21,873 bases of DNA, taken from positions 1 to 21,873 of the forward strand of contig DMPB01000111.1 in the NCBI GenBank assembly GCA_003456175.1, read 5' to 3'. Position 1 is the first letter of the stretch. Each line of letters starts with the position of its first letter. This document shows, one piece after another, positions 1 to 7,279 of the stretch. The position numbers and the translations under genes are program-made. The DNA is from Chitinophagaceae bacterium (GTDB lineage Bacteria > Bacteroidota > Bacteroidia > Chitinophagales > Chitinophagaceae). The notes beneath the pieces were generated by a model, which worked only from the letters and a program-made list of their open reading frames with translations, ran no database searches and was not told the DNA's origin.

Positions 1-213
1 CAATTAAGTGTACAGTTAAGTCAGCCGGTGAAAGGCCAGTTAGCAGCAAGAGTGATAGACAGCAAAGGACAGGTAGTGTACCAGCAGAGCGGCATTAACC
101 TAGCGGGCAGCAACCTATTACAGTTGAGCGTAGCGCATTTACCGCAAGGTACGTACCAGCTAACACTCACGAATGGTAGCGACTTCACCGCCACGGGAAG
201 TTTTGTGAAATAA
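1..213 (+). CDS. C-terminal end of a T9SS-secreted protein (partial)
   Basis: The frame is open from the first base and ends at TAA 211-213, so only the last 70 residues are present and the start lies to the left. The residues alternate short beta strands with turns (RVIDSKGQVVYQQ, then LPQGTYQLTLTNG and a final FVK), the usual form of the type A C-terminal sorting domain of T9SS substrates in Bacteroidota. In this family the domain directs passage across the outer membrane and is cleaved or anchored there. What the rest of the protein does cannot be seen. Its G+C content is higher than in the genes from 567 on. It carries a variant copy of the iterated motif (TTTACCGCAAGG, 138-149) read as LPQG. 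Confidence 0.75.
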   Translation, partial: QLSVQLSQPVKGQLAARVIDSKGQVVYQQSGINLAGSNLLQLSVAHLPQGTYQLTLTNGSDFTATGSFVK

Positions 214-243
214 ACAGCAAACAACACTTTAAAAACAACAAGT

Positions 244-453
244 ATGCAACGTATCATAGGAAGGATGGCAATAGTAAGAGCAACAATAATGATAGTGTTA
301 CTCATAGCAGCTACGAATGTGCAAGCACAAGGGCCCGACACCTTCGATGAGCCATCGCCGGCGCAGGATGTACCCTTGGATGGCGGTGTATCGCTACTAC
401 TCGCTGGTACGGCAGCGTATGGGATAAAGAAGTTGCAACAAAAAAAATCATAA
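244..453 (+). CDS. Small PID-CTERM-like exported protein
   Basis: This is a 69-residue protein with an N-terminal hydrophobic signal (about residues 8-28, ending NVQA|Q) and a short acidic, proline-rich middle. Its C-terminal tripartite tail is VPLDGG, then the hydrophobic run VSLLLAGTAAYGI, then the basic end KKLQQKKS. That tail matches the PID-CTERM sorting signals of small Bacteroidota proteins (motif P-[IL]-D-G-G, short membrane span, basic tail). With only about 25 residues between signal and tail, the mature product would be a very short peptide held at a membrane. It starts 30 bases after a T9SS-secreted protein gene, so the two may be co-transcribed. Its function is unknown, and no sorting enzyme is visible in the window. 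Confidence 0.7.
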   Translation: MQRIIGRMAIVRATIMIVLLIAATNVQAQGPDTFDEPSPAQDVPLDGGVSLLLAGTAAYGIKKLQQKKS

Positions 454-459
454 ATGTTA

Positions 460-473
460 CGATAACGTTTTCG
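460..473. promoter_or_regulatory. Putative LacI-type operator, site 1
   Basis: CGATAACGTTTTCG fits CGAAA-N4-TTTCG with one half-site mismatch and has the central CG typical of LacI-family operators. A second symmetry, ATAACG-TTTT-CGTTAT, covers 462-477. It lies 94 bases before the kduD start. The same pattern occurs at 7047 and 19967. The identity of the regulator is an inference; no regulator gene is in the window. Confidence 0.5.
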
Positions 474-566
474 TTATTAAAGTGCGTTGTGTTAGGTATG
501 CAGTCCACAAACTGTAACTAACTTGGCAATGTAAGTTGCATTAATCATTAAAGTTTTAAATATCAT

Positions 567-1331
567 ATGAGTGTATTACAAGGATTTTCATTGGCAGGTA
601 AAACAGCAGTAGTAACTGGTTGCGATACTGGTATTGGTAAAGCAATGGCTGTGGCTCTGGCAGAGGCTGGTGCAAATATTGCTGGTGCTTCAGTAGTAGG
701 CGATTACAGTGCTGTAGCATCAGAAGTTGAAGCAACGGGTAGTACCTTTAAATATTATCGCGTTGATATTTCTGATCGTAATGCTATTTACACATTTGTA
801 AATGATGTATATAACGATTTTGGTAAAGTAGATATTCTGGTAAATAATGCAGGTATTATTATGCGTAAACCTGCAGCAGAACATCCTGATGAGTATTGGG
901 ATAAAGTAATTAGTATTAACCTTGATGCTCAATTTATTTTAGGTAGAGAGTTTGGCAGAAGAATGATTGAGCAAGGAAGTGGTAAGATTGTATTCACTTG
1001 TTCTTTATTAAGTTTTCAAGGTGGCATTAACGTGCCTGGGTATACTGCTAGCAAGTCTGCAGTTGCAGGCTTGGTAAAAGCGTTTGCCAACGAATGGGGT
1101 GCTAAAGGTGTACAAGTAAATGGTATTGCACCTGGTTATATTGCTACCAATAATACACAAGCACTTAGAGAAGATCCCGAACGTAGCAAATCAATCTTAG
1201 ATCGCATACCTGCAGGTCGTTGGGGTGTACCAGAAGATTTTAAAGGTCCGATTGTGTTTTTAACATCGCCAGCAAGTAACTACGTGAATGGAACAGTACT
1301 TGTAGTAGACGGCGGTTGGATGGCTCGTTAA
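567..1331 (+). CDS. kduD: 2-dehydro-3-deoxy-D-gluconate 5-dehydrogenase KduD
   Basis: This 254-residue short-chain dehydrogenase/reductase matches E. coli KduD along its length. It reduces 3-deoxy-D-glycero-2,5-hexodiulosonate to 2-keto-3-deoxygluconate (KDG) in the cytoplasm, the second step after unsaturated uronate release. Visible motifs are the nucleotide-binding TGCDTGIG at 17-24, NNAG at 93-96, catalytic Ser146, and Tyr159 with Lys163 in YTASK. KduD-typical segments are SFQGG (149-153), APGYIATNNTQ and ILDRIPAGRWG; the C-terminus is VDGGWMAR. The length is normal for the family. It is the first gene of a tight operon, 18 bases before kduI, and follows operator site 1. Confidence 0.95.
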   Translation: MSVLQGFSLAGKTAVVTGCDTGIGKAMAVALAEAGANIAGASVVGDYSAVASEVEATGSTFKYYRVDISDRNAIYTFVNDVYNDFGKVDILVNNAGIIMRKPAAEHPDEYWDKVISINLDAQFILGREFGRRMIEQGSGKIVFTCSLLSFQGGINVPGYTASKSAVAGLVKAFANEWGAKGVQVNGIAPGYIATNNTQALREDPERSKSILDRIPAGRWGVPEDFKGPIVFLTSPASNYVNGTVLVVDGGWMAR

Positions 1332-1349
1332 TAAAAAGTATTTACAGTA

Positions 1350-2180
1350 ATGGAAATAAGATTTCAGCAAAGTCCGAAAGAAACAGCAGCAATGAATACG
1401 CAAGCACTCAGAGAGTCGTTTCTCTGTGATGCATTGTACGAATCAAATAGCATAAAGTATATATACACTCATTACGATAGGGTAATTATTGGTGGTGCCC
1501 TTCCGGTAAATGAAATAGTAACACTAGAAAATCACGAGGAATTAAAAGCAAAATATTTTTTAGAGCGTAGAGAGTTAGGCATTATTAATGTTGCAGGATC
1601 AGGAACTGTGGAAGTAGATGGCACAAGCTATAGCCTAGAGAAACTTTCTTGTTTATATGTTGGTAAAGGTGTACAATCTGTAAAGTTTGCAAGCAACAAT
1701 GCAGCAACACCTGCGAAATACTTTTTATTATCTGCTCCAGCACATCAAAGCTATCCAACAACTTTATATACGAAAGAGCAAGCATCGCCAGTAGCATTAG
1801 GAAGTACGGCAACATCGAATGAACGTACCATTTATAAATACATTCATGAAGATGGTATTCAAAGCTGTCAACTCGTAATGGGATTAACTGTGTTACAACC
1901 TGGTAGTGTTTGGAATTCTGTTCCGCCGCATACACATACCCGACGTATGGAAGTGTATTTTTATTTTGACGTTCCAGAAGAACACCGTGTGTTTCACTTC
2001 ATGGGGCAGCCACAAGAAACAAGGCATATTGTAGTAGCCAACCATCAAGCAGTTATTTCTGCACCATGGAGTATGCACTTTGGTTCAGGCACTAGTAACT
2101 ACGCTTTCATTTGGGGTATGGCTGGCGAAAACAAACAGTTTACCGATATGGATCCAGCACCTATTGCTACCTTACTTTAA
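1350..2180 (+). CDS. kduI: 5-keto-4-deoxyuronate isomerase KduI
   Basis: This 276-residue cupin isomerase converts 4-deoxy-L-threo-5-hexosulose uronate (5-keto-4-deoxyuronate) to 3-deoxy-D-glycero-2,5-hexodiulosonate, the substrate of KduD. The expected zinc ligands of the family are present: His194, His196 and Glu201 in PHTHTRRMEVYFYF, and His243. Family segments YFLERRELGIIN, LYVGKG and FHFMGQPQETRHIV are clear. The ATG at 1350 is preferred over the in-frame ATG at 1392, because the residues between them align with the N-terminus of E. coli KduI (TQALRESFL against TQGLRNEFL). There is no signal peptide, so it is cytoplasmic. kduD lies 18 bases upstream and kdgK 6 bases downstream. Confidence 0.95.
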   Translation: MEIRFQQSPKETAAMNTQALRESFLCDALYESNSIKYIYTHYDRVIIGGALPVNEIVTLENHEELKAKYFLERRELGIINVAGSGTVEVDGTSYSLEKLSCLYVGKGVQSVKFASNNAATPAKYFLLSAPAHQSYPTTLYTKEQASPVALGSTATSNERTIYKYIHEDGIQSCQLVMGLTVLQPGSVWNSVPPHTHTRRMEVYFYFDVPEEHRVFHFMGQPQETRHIVVANHQAVISAPWSMHFGSGTSNYAFIWGMAGENKQFTDMDPAPIATLL

Positions 2181-2186
2181 TTGTTA

Positions 2187-3218
2187 ATGATGCAGCGTGT
2201 TTTGTGTTTTGGAGAAATTCTGCTTCGCTTATCGCCACAAGCGAATGGCGGTTGGATTGCGAGTCAACAAATGCCAGTGTTTATTGGAGGAGCAGAACTG
2301 AATGTAGCAACTGCTTTGGCAAAATGGCAACAACCAGTAACATATGTATCTGCTATGCCTATGCATGCACTAGCTACTGATATTTGTTCTCACCTAACAC
2401 AACAAGGTATTGATGTTAGTAAAATGATTTTTACTGGTAATCGCATTGGTACTTATTATTTACCGCAAGGTGCAGACCTTAAAAATAGTGGTGTTATTTA
2501 CGATAGGGCACATTCATCGTTTGCTAACCTTACGGTAAATGATATATCATGGGACGATATTTTGAAAGATGTGCATTGGGTACATATAACAGCTATTAGC
2601 CCTGCATTAAACGCGTTAGCAGCAGATGTTTGTATTGCTTTGGTAAAGGCTGCAAAGGCTAAAGGCTTAACTGTTTCATTAGATTTGAATTATAGAAGTA
2701 AGCTATGGCAGTATGGTCAACAGCCTAATGCAGTAATGCCAGCTATCGCAACATATTGCGATGTAATTATGGGTAATGTTTGGAGTGCTCATACTATGTT
2801 GCAAGCACCTCAGCCGCATATCAAAGATGCAACGAATACAGCGGAGTTATTGCAAGTTGCAGAAGCTACTGCAGCTTATATCTATCAGCATTTTCCTACT
2901 TGTAGTTACGTAGCTAACACATATCGGTTTGATACGCCCGAAGGAGGCATACGATATAGTGCAGTGCTTCATACAAAAGCGCAAGCGTATACTTCTCCGG
3001 TATGGAGTGCAGTTAGTGTACGTGATAAAGCAGGAAGTGGTGATTGCTTTATGGGTGGATTAATTTATGGAATAGCACAACAACATACGCCACAACATAT
3101 TATAGATTTTGCAGCAAGTGCTGCTTTCGGAAAACTACAAGAGCAAGGCGATACAACACAACAAAATATAGCTACCATAGAAGCTCGTTGGCAACAAGCT
3201 AGGGCTGCTGTAGTATAA
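2187..3218 (+). CDS. kdgK: 2-dehydro-3-deoxygluconokinase (PfkB family)
   Basis: This 343-residue ribokinase/PfkB sugar kinase probably phosphorylates KDG to KDPG; the substrate is assigned from its place between kduI and the KDPG aldolase gene. The first PfkB signature starts at GGAELNVATALAKW (about 34-47). The second is RDKAGSGDCFMGG (about 279-291), with the GSGD anion hole and catalytic Asp286. The frame is also open from TTG 2181, but paired ATG codons at 2187 and 2190 are better starts, leaving a 6-base gap after kduI. The family often has GAGD; GSGD is a mild variant. Two copies of the iterated motif lie inside (2459-2470 and 2528-2540). Confidence 0.9.
   Translation: MMQRVLCFGEILLRLSPQANGGWIASQQMPVFIGGAELNVATALAKWQQPVTYVSAMPMHALATDICSHLTQQGIDVSKMIFTGNRIGTYYLPQGADLKNSGVIYDRAHSSFANLTVNDISWDDILKDVHWVHITAISPALNALAADVCIALVKAAKAKGLTVSLDLNYRSKLWQYGQQPNAVMPAIATYCDVIMGNVWSAHTMLQAPQPHIKDATNTAELLQVAEATAAYIYQHFPTCSYVANTYRFDTPEGGIRYSAVLHTKAQAYTSPVWSAVSVRDKAGSGDCFMGGLIYGIAQQHTPQHIIDFAASAAFGKLQEQGDTTQQNIATIEARWQQARAAVV
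2528..2540 (+). repeat. Iterated motif, full 13-base form
   Basis: An exact CCTTACGGTAAAT in kdgK, read as LTVN. A variant TTTACCGCAAGG lies 58 bases upstream (2459-2470); the same variant occurs at 138-149, 17443-17454 and 17743-17754, each read as LPQG. Confidence 0.65.
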
Positions 3219-3227
3219 TCTTATATC

Positions 3228-3887
3228 ATGGATCGAATAAACGATACGATTACAGCGATTGAACAACAAGGTGTGTTGCCCTTGTATTATCATGCTCAAA
3301 GCGATGCGTGTATTGCAGCAATGCAAGCATTGTATGGTGCTGGTATCAGACTAATAGAGTTCACTAATAGAGGGGAACATGCACTACCTAATTTCTTAGC
3401 AATGGTTGCTGAGCGAAATGCTACTATGCCCGATTTGAAATTAGGTATTGGTACAATTTTATCAGAAGCCGATGCATTAGCTTTTATTGATGCTGGTGCA
3501 GACTTTTTAGTAAGTCCTGTATTTGATGCTGCTATTGCCGATGTAGCTTATATGCAAAAAATTCTATGGATTCCAGGTTGTATGACGCCTACAGAAATAC
3601 ATACTGCAGCGAAAGCAGGTTGTACATTGGTGAAATTGTTTCCTGGTAATGTGCTAGGAGCAGGATTTGTGGATGCTATTAAAACACTATTCCCACATGT
3701 AAAGATGATGCCAACTGGTGGTGTAGAACCTACAATAGCAAGTATGCAAGTTTGGTTTAAAGCAGGCGTTATTGCAGTTGGTATGGGTTCTAAATTATTG
3801 CCTAATACACTGCTTGAAACAAAAGATATTGAAGCTATTACAGCAAATACACAACAACTTTTACAAAATGTTGCAGCTAGTAGGTAA
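3228..3887 (+). CDS. eda: KDPG aldolase (class I, Eda/KdgA family)
   Basis: This 219-residue TIM-barrel aldolase splits 2-keto-3-deoxy-6-phosphogluconate into pyruvate and glyceraldehyde 3-phosphate, the last step of the pathway encoded here. Key residues are visible: Glu44 and Arg48 in IEFTNRG, the Schiff-base Lys136 in LVKLFPG, IPGCMTP at 115-121 and MPTGG at 161-165 for phosphate binding. The length is normal and there is no signal peptide. It starts 9 bases after kdgK and is followed 43 bases later by the transporter gene. Some relatives also use 2-keto-4-hydroxyglutarate, but the neighbours point to KDPG. Confidence 0.92.
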   Translation: MDRINDTITAIEQQGVLPLYYHAQSDACIAAMQALYGAGIRLIEFTNRGEHALPNFLAMVAERNATMPDLKLGIGTILSEADALAFIDAGADFLVSPVFDAAIADVAYMQKILWIPGCMTPTEIHTAAKAGCTLVKLFPGNVLGAGFVDAIKTLFPHVKMMPTGGVEPTIASMQVWFKAGVIAVGMGSKLLPNTLLETKDIEAITANTQQLLQNVAASR

Positions 3888-3930
3888 CTAAGCTATTGCA
3901 GTAGTAGCAGCACGCTCAAATAAAACGATT

Positions 3931-5295
3931 ATGAACAAGGCTGCTATAGGAAATTATCGCTGGACGATATGTACATTGTTATTTTTTGCAACTACGGTTA
4001 ATTATTTAGACAGGCAAGTGCTCAGTTTATTAAAGCCTACTTTAGAAGAGCAATTTCATTGGACCAATAGCGACTATGCCAACATTGCTTCTGTGTTTCA
4101 ATTCACGTACGCACTGTCAATGTTATTTGCTGGTCGTATCATCGATAAATTAGGTACCAAATCTGGTTACAGTTGGGCAATTATTATTTGGTCGATAGGT
4201 GCATTAATACATGCAGCGGCTATACCAATTGGAGAGGCTGCTTCTGCTTTTTTAGGTTGGTTTGGTGTTGCAAGTGTATCTGTATCAGTAGTTGGTTTCA
4301 TGATTTCAAGAGCTGTTCTTGGTTTTGGTGAGTCTGGAAATTTTCCAGCAGCTATTAAAGCCACAGCAGAATATTTTCCGAGAAAAGAAAGAGCCTTAGC
4401 AACAGGTATTTTTAATTCAGGTGCCAATGTAGGTGCTATTCTCGCCCCATTAACAGTGCCTTGGATTGCAAAGCATTGGGGTTGGGAAATGGCCTTTATT
4501 ATTGTTGGGGGAGTAGGATTTATGTGGCTATTATTTTGGTGGTTTTTATACGACAAACCAACACAACAAAAGCGATTATCAACTTCAGAACTTGCATATA
4601 TTAATAGTGATGAATCAACAGATACGCAGCAATCATCCGACGCTAATGAAACACCCGTAAAATGGTTACAGTTATTAAGCTTTAAGCAAACTTGGGCATT
4701 TGCTTTTGGTAAATTTATGACTGATGGTGTTTGGTGGTTCTTCTTGTTTTGGTTGCCTGCATATTTAAAAGATCAGTATCATATAGCTAGTACCGATATG
4801 ATGTTGCCTCTAGCTATTTTATATAGCATGACCATGTTTGGAAGTATTGGTGGTGGTTGGTTCCCAATGTACTTTATAAAAAAAGGATTGCCTGTATACA
4901 AAGCTCGTATGAAAGCTATGTTAACTATTGCAGTAATACCTCTGGTAGTATTATTGGCACAACCATTAGGCTCGTTAAGTTTTTGGTTGCCAGTTATTTT
5001 AATTGGTATTGGAGCCTCTGCACATCAGGCATGGAGTGCCAATATTTTTACAACAGTAAGCGATATGTTTCCTAAAAAAGCTGTTGGCTCTGTGGTAGGT
5101 ATGGGCGGCATGGCTGGCGGTATTGGCGGCGTAATTGTAACCAAAGTAGGTGGCGCTTTGTTTGATTATTACAAGGCACTCGGCCACATAGAAACTGGTT
5201 ATACCATCATGTTTGCCTTTTGTGCTTTAGCTTATTTAATTGCTTGGTTCGTAATGAAAACATTGGTGCCTAAGCATAGTATTATTAATATTTAG
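3931..5295 (+). CDS. MFS transporter of the hexuronate (ExuT/ACS) type
   Basis: This 454-residue inner-membrane protein has about twelve hydrophobic segments and the N-terminal NYLDRQVLSLLKP motif (24-36) typical of the anion:cation symporter branch, which includes ExuT and GudP. A motif like GRIIDKLGTKSGY follows the second span. A hydrophilic stretch rich in Ser, Thr, Asp and Gln separates the two six-helix halves. Relatives import hexuronates or hexarates with protons. Here the gene is embedded with kduI, kduD, kdgK and the aldolase, and the GH105 enzyme at 18097-19881 carries a signal peptide. The likely cargo is therefore 5-keto-4-deoxyuronate or a related uronate formed in the periplasm; this is inference. 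Confidence 0.88.
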   Translation: MNKAAIGNYRWTICTLLFFATTVNYLDRQVLSLLKPTLEEQFHWTNSDYANIASVFQFTYALSMLFAGRIIDKLGTKSGYSWAIIIWSIGALIHAAAIPIGEAASAFLGWFGVASVSVSVVGFMISRAVLGFGESGNFPAAIKATAEYFPRKERALATGIFNSGANVGAILAPLTVPWIAKHWGWEMAFIIVGGVGFMWLLFWWFLYDKPTQQKRLSTSELAYINSDESTDTQQSSDANETPVKWLQLLSFKQTWAFAFGKFMTDGVWWFFLFWLPAYLKDQYHIASTDMMLPLAILYSMTMFGSIGGGWFPMYFIKKGLPVYKARMKAMLTIAVIPLVVLLAQPLGSLSFWLPVILIGIGASAHQAWSANIFTTVSDMFPKKAVGSVVGMGGMAGGIGGVIVTKVGGALFDYYKALGHIETGYTIMFAFCALAYLIAWFVMKTLVPKHSIINI

Positions 5296-5298
5296 TTC

Positions 5299-5310
5299 AC
5301 TTACGTAAAT
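5299..5310 (+). repeat. Iterated motif, 12-base form ACTTACGTAAAT
   Basis: This exact copy lies in the 23-base gap between the transporter and DUF4440-like genes, starting 4 bases after the TAG stop. Confidence 0.6.
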
Positions 5311-5318
5311 GATAAACC

Positions 5319-5750
5319 ATGAAAAAGTATGTGTGTATTTGTGTAGTAGTAATGTGCTTTACTTACGTAAATGTTACTGCTCAAACAAAACAACAGAAAG
5401 TAGCAGCAGCAGTTGATGCTTGGCGAATTGCAATGATAGATGGCGATGTTGCTACACTAGATAAACTGACTTCTGAGGTATTAACTTATGGCCATTCTGC
5501 CGGAGCTATAGAAACAAAGCAAGACTATTTGCAAAATATAAAAGTGGGTAACTCCGATTTTGTAACCATGCAACTGACCGATCAACAAATTATTATGCGT
5601 GGTAAAACAGCTATTGTTCGTCATGTTTTAACGGGTACTACTAACGATAGGGGCAAGCCTGGCGAAGTAAAGCTGAAAGTATTACAAGTATGGCAACTTG
5701 AAAAAGGCCGTTGGGTGCTCTTAGCTCGCCAATCCGTTAAAATTCAATAA
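5319..5750 (+). CDS. Secreted DUF4440 / SnoaL-like (NTF2-fold) protein
   Basis: This 143-residue protein has a Sec signal peptide (about residues 1-21, cut at VTA|Q). The mature part is a single NTF2-like domain: an N-terminal helix (VAAAVDAWRIAMIDGDVATLDKL), an HSAGAIETKQDYL segment, then long antiparallel strands ending LKVLQVWQLEKGRWVLLARQ. The pattern matches DUF4440 proteins, a cone-shaped fold that holds small ligands and often lacks a known reaction. It follows the transporter by 23 bases and is the last gene before the terminator. A role as a small-sugar binder or lactone- or keto-sugar-handling protein in the periplasm is only a guess. It contains an exact ACTTACGTAAAT in the signal-peptide coding region (5361-5372). 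Confidence 0.8.
   Translation: MKKYVCICVVVMCFTYVNVTAQTKQQKVAAAVDAWRIAMIDGDVATLDKLTSEVLTYGHSAGAIETKQDYLQNIKVGNSDFVTMQLTDQQIIMRGKTAIVRHVLTGTTNDRGKPGEVKLKVLQVWQLEKGRWVLLARQSVKIQ
5361..5372 (+). repeat. Iterated motif, 12-base form ACTTACGTAAAT
   Basis: This exact copy lies inside the DUF4440-like gene, read as codons for TYVN in the signal peptide. Confidence 0.6.
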
Positions 5751-5776
5751 TCTTATTATAGCAATAGTAGCAGTAT

Positions 5777-5807
5777 GTGTTCGGTACTTTATGCCGAACA
5801 CTTTTTT
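5777..5807 (+). terminator. Rho-independent terminator of the kdu operon
   Basis: A perfect 8-base-pair stem (GTGTTCGG 5777-5784 with CCGAACAC 5794-5801), a 9-base loop and six T at 5802-5807 lie 26 bases after the DUF4440-like stop. An iterated-motif copy begins at the very next base. Confidence 0.9.
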
Positions 5808-5819
5808 ATTTACGTAAGT
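5808..5819 (-). repeat. Iterated motif, 12-base form (reverse orientation)
   Basis: ATTTACGTAAGT directly adjoins the terminator T-tract and is intergenic. Confidence 0.6.
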
Positions 5820-5857
5820 GTATTCAAAACATTTTATCAGTAGTTTAGCAATAACGT

Positions 5858-7032
5858 ATGTACACAAAAGATACACCAGATACACTATCTATTCGTAAGG
5901 CTCGTGTAGCTATTGCTGTTTTTTTTTTATTTCGGGATTCAACTTCGCAGCATGGACGTCACGAATTCCGACCTTGCAAAAACAACTACAACTCAATGAT
6001 GTTGCTTTAGGAACTTTGTTATCGGTATTGCCTTTAGGTTTAATGACTGCTATGCCTTTTGCTGGCATAAGCATGGCGAAATACAGTAGTAGAAAAATAA
6101 TGCTAATAAGTGCAATAATCTATACTTTGCTCTTGTTATTATTGGGTAATGTTCACACTTGGTGGCAAGCTGCTATTGTACTATTTATGTTCGGTTTTGC
6201 ACGTACCTTTTTCAACATTGCGGTGAATACACAAGCACTAGGGGTACAAGCTTTTTTCCAAAAATCAATCATTACAACGTTGCATGGTATCTGGAGTTTG
6301 GCAGCATTATTTGGTGCCGCTGTGAGTTTGCTTTTTATGTCGATAGATGCTTCTGTACAAATTCATTTTATTGTTGTAAGTATTTGTTCTTTAGTGTTAA
6401 TTGGATTGTTTTATAAAACTACCCTTGTAGCTAATAACACCAGTGCCGAAAAACGCAAGGCGTTTGCGATGCCCGATAAATCGCTTTTGTTATTAGGAAC
6501 TATCGCATTTTTATGTATGATGTGCGAAGGTACCATGAGTGATTGGAGTGGTATTTATTTCGAAAAAGTAGTACATATGCCGGAGCGCTATGTTGCTACA
6601 GGATACATTGTGTATTTAACGGCTATGGTTACGGGGCGCTTTGTAGGCGATTATATCATCAATCGTATGGGTAGAATTAAATTGTTACAAATTACAAGTG
6701 TTTTGGTAGTTAGTGGCTTTTTATTAGCAGTAGCTTTCCCTAATCCATTGATTGCTAGTTTGGGTTTTTTACTGATAGGTTTTGGCGTGTCGTGTACTGT
6801 GCCAATGGTATTTGCATTAGCCGCAGCCACAAGTAAGTTGCCACATGGTACAGCCATAGCAGCAGTATCAACTGTTGGGTACATTGGTTTTTTGTTAGGG
6901 CCACCTATTGTTGGGTACTTTTCTGGTATTGCAACATTGCGTGTTGCTTTTCTTGTTATTGGAATAACTGCGAGCATCATTTTTATACTAGCCCGAATTG
7001 TGGCTCGCAAAACCCTTACGGTAAATGCGTAG
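5858..7032 (+). CDS. MFS transporter (YbjJ / fucose-permease-like) with frame break at poly-T
   Basis: The gene reads ATG 5858, MYTKDTPDTLSIRKARVAIAVFF, then must change frame at the ten-T run (5919-5928) to continue as ISGFNFAAWTSRIPTLQKQ through to the stop at 7030-7032. The joined N-terminus (FF-ISGFNFAAWTSRIP) is the normal first span of this MFS branch, compare the FFFLPGL..ASWATRTP region of E. coli YbjJ. The downstream frame alone (from TTG 5974) would lack that span. Without the shift, translation from 5858 stops near 6010. One missing T, or a -1 slip, restores about 390 residues with 11-12 hydrophobic spans, normal for the family. It may be a sequencing error, a phase-variable tract, slippage decoding or a fresh pseudogene. 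Its substrate is unknown. It is flanked by a terminator upstream and a long gap downstream, so it may be its own unit. Confidence 0.75.
5919..5928 (+). repeat. Ten-T homopolymer at the MFS frame break
   Basis: Ten consecutive T follow GCTG and precede ATTTCGGG. The upstream frame enters as GTT TTT TTT TTA and the downstream frame leaves as TTT ATT TCG GGA, so the frames differ by one base exactly here. It is a suitable site for replication, transcription or ribosome slippage, and also for read error. Confidence 0.8.
7014..7026 (+). repeat. Iterated motif, full 13-base form
   Basis: An exact CCTTACGGTAAAT in the last codons of the second MFS gene, read as LTVN just before the stop. Confidence 0.65.
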
Positions 7033-7046
7033 CGTATTGTTCAGCA

Positions 7047-7060
7047 CTAAACCGGTTTCG
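7047..7060. promoter_or_regulatory. Putative LacI-type operator, site 2, in the 7033-7279 gap
   Basis: CTAAACCGGTTTCG contains the perfect 10-base palindrome AAACCGGTTT and differs from CGAAA-N4-TTTCG by one base. It lies 219 bases before the first gene of the large exported-enzyme operon, farther than the other two sites. The rest of the 247-base gap holds an inverted repeat TGGCAA/TTGCCA (7087-7114) and the word TGGCAATGTAA (7087-7097), which also occurs at 524-534 before kduD. No open frame or convincing promoter box is seen there. Confidence 0.5.
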
Positions 7061-7279
7061 TAAATAAAGCCATTTAGCTAGCTTGCTGGCAATGTAAAAA
7101 ATAGGAATTTGCCAACATAACATTGCTTTGACAAGATTGCTTGCACATGCTTAACGTACATCCAATACATCGTGGAATTGGTTATTCATTTGCCTATACA
7201 GGCAGCAAGCTTTCAGTGATAGCCCCTGTGCCAATAATATCTAATCATCACAATTATTTTAAGTTCTAAATATTCACTT

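Noticed and set aside
148..157. Ten-base palindrome GGTACGTACC as a regulatory site.
   Set aside because: It occurs once, inside a coding region that continues unbroken, with no counterpart elsewhere in the window.
462..477. Hairpin ATAACG-TTTT-CGTTAT read as a terminator of the PID-CTERM-like gene.
   Set aside because: It has an AT-rich 6-base stem and no following T-tract, and its core matches the operator pattern at two other control regions.
720..932. Open frames on the strand opposite kduD and similar antisense frames under kduI, the first MFS gene, the GH43 genes and SusC.
   Set aside because: They mirror strongly supported genes, have low-complexity translations rich in Ile, Tyr, Cys or His, and show no recognisable domain.
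5974..7032. A complete, shorter MFS protein starting at TTG 5974.
   Set aside because: It would lose the first membrane span, while the lost span is encoded directly upstream across the ten-T run from a proper ATG.
7087..7126. Inverted repeats in the 7033-7279 leader (TGGCAA/TTGCCA; GCAATGT/ACATTGC) as a riboswitch or terminator.
   Set aside because: Stems are 6-7 base pairs with long AT-rich loops, there is no T-tract, and no known riboswitch core is recognisable.
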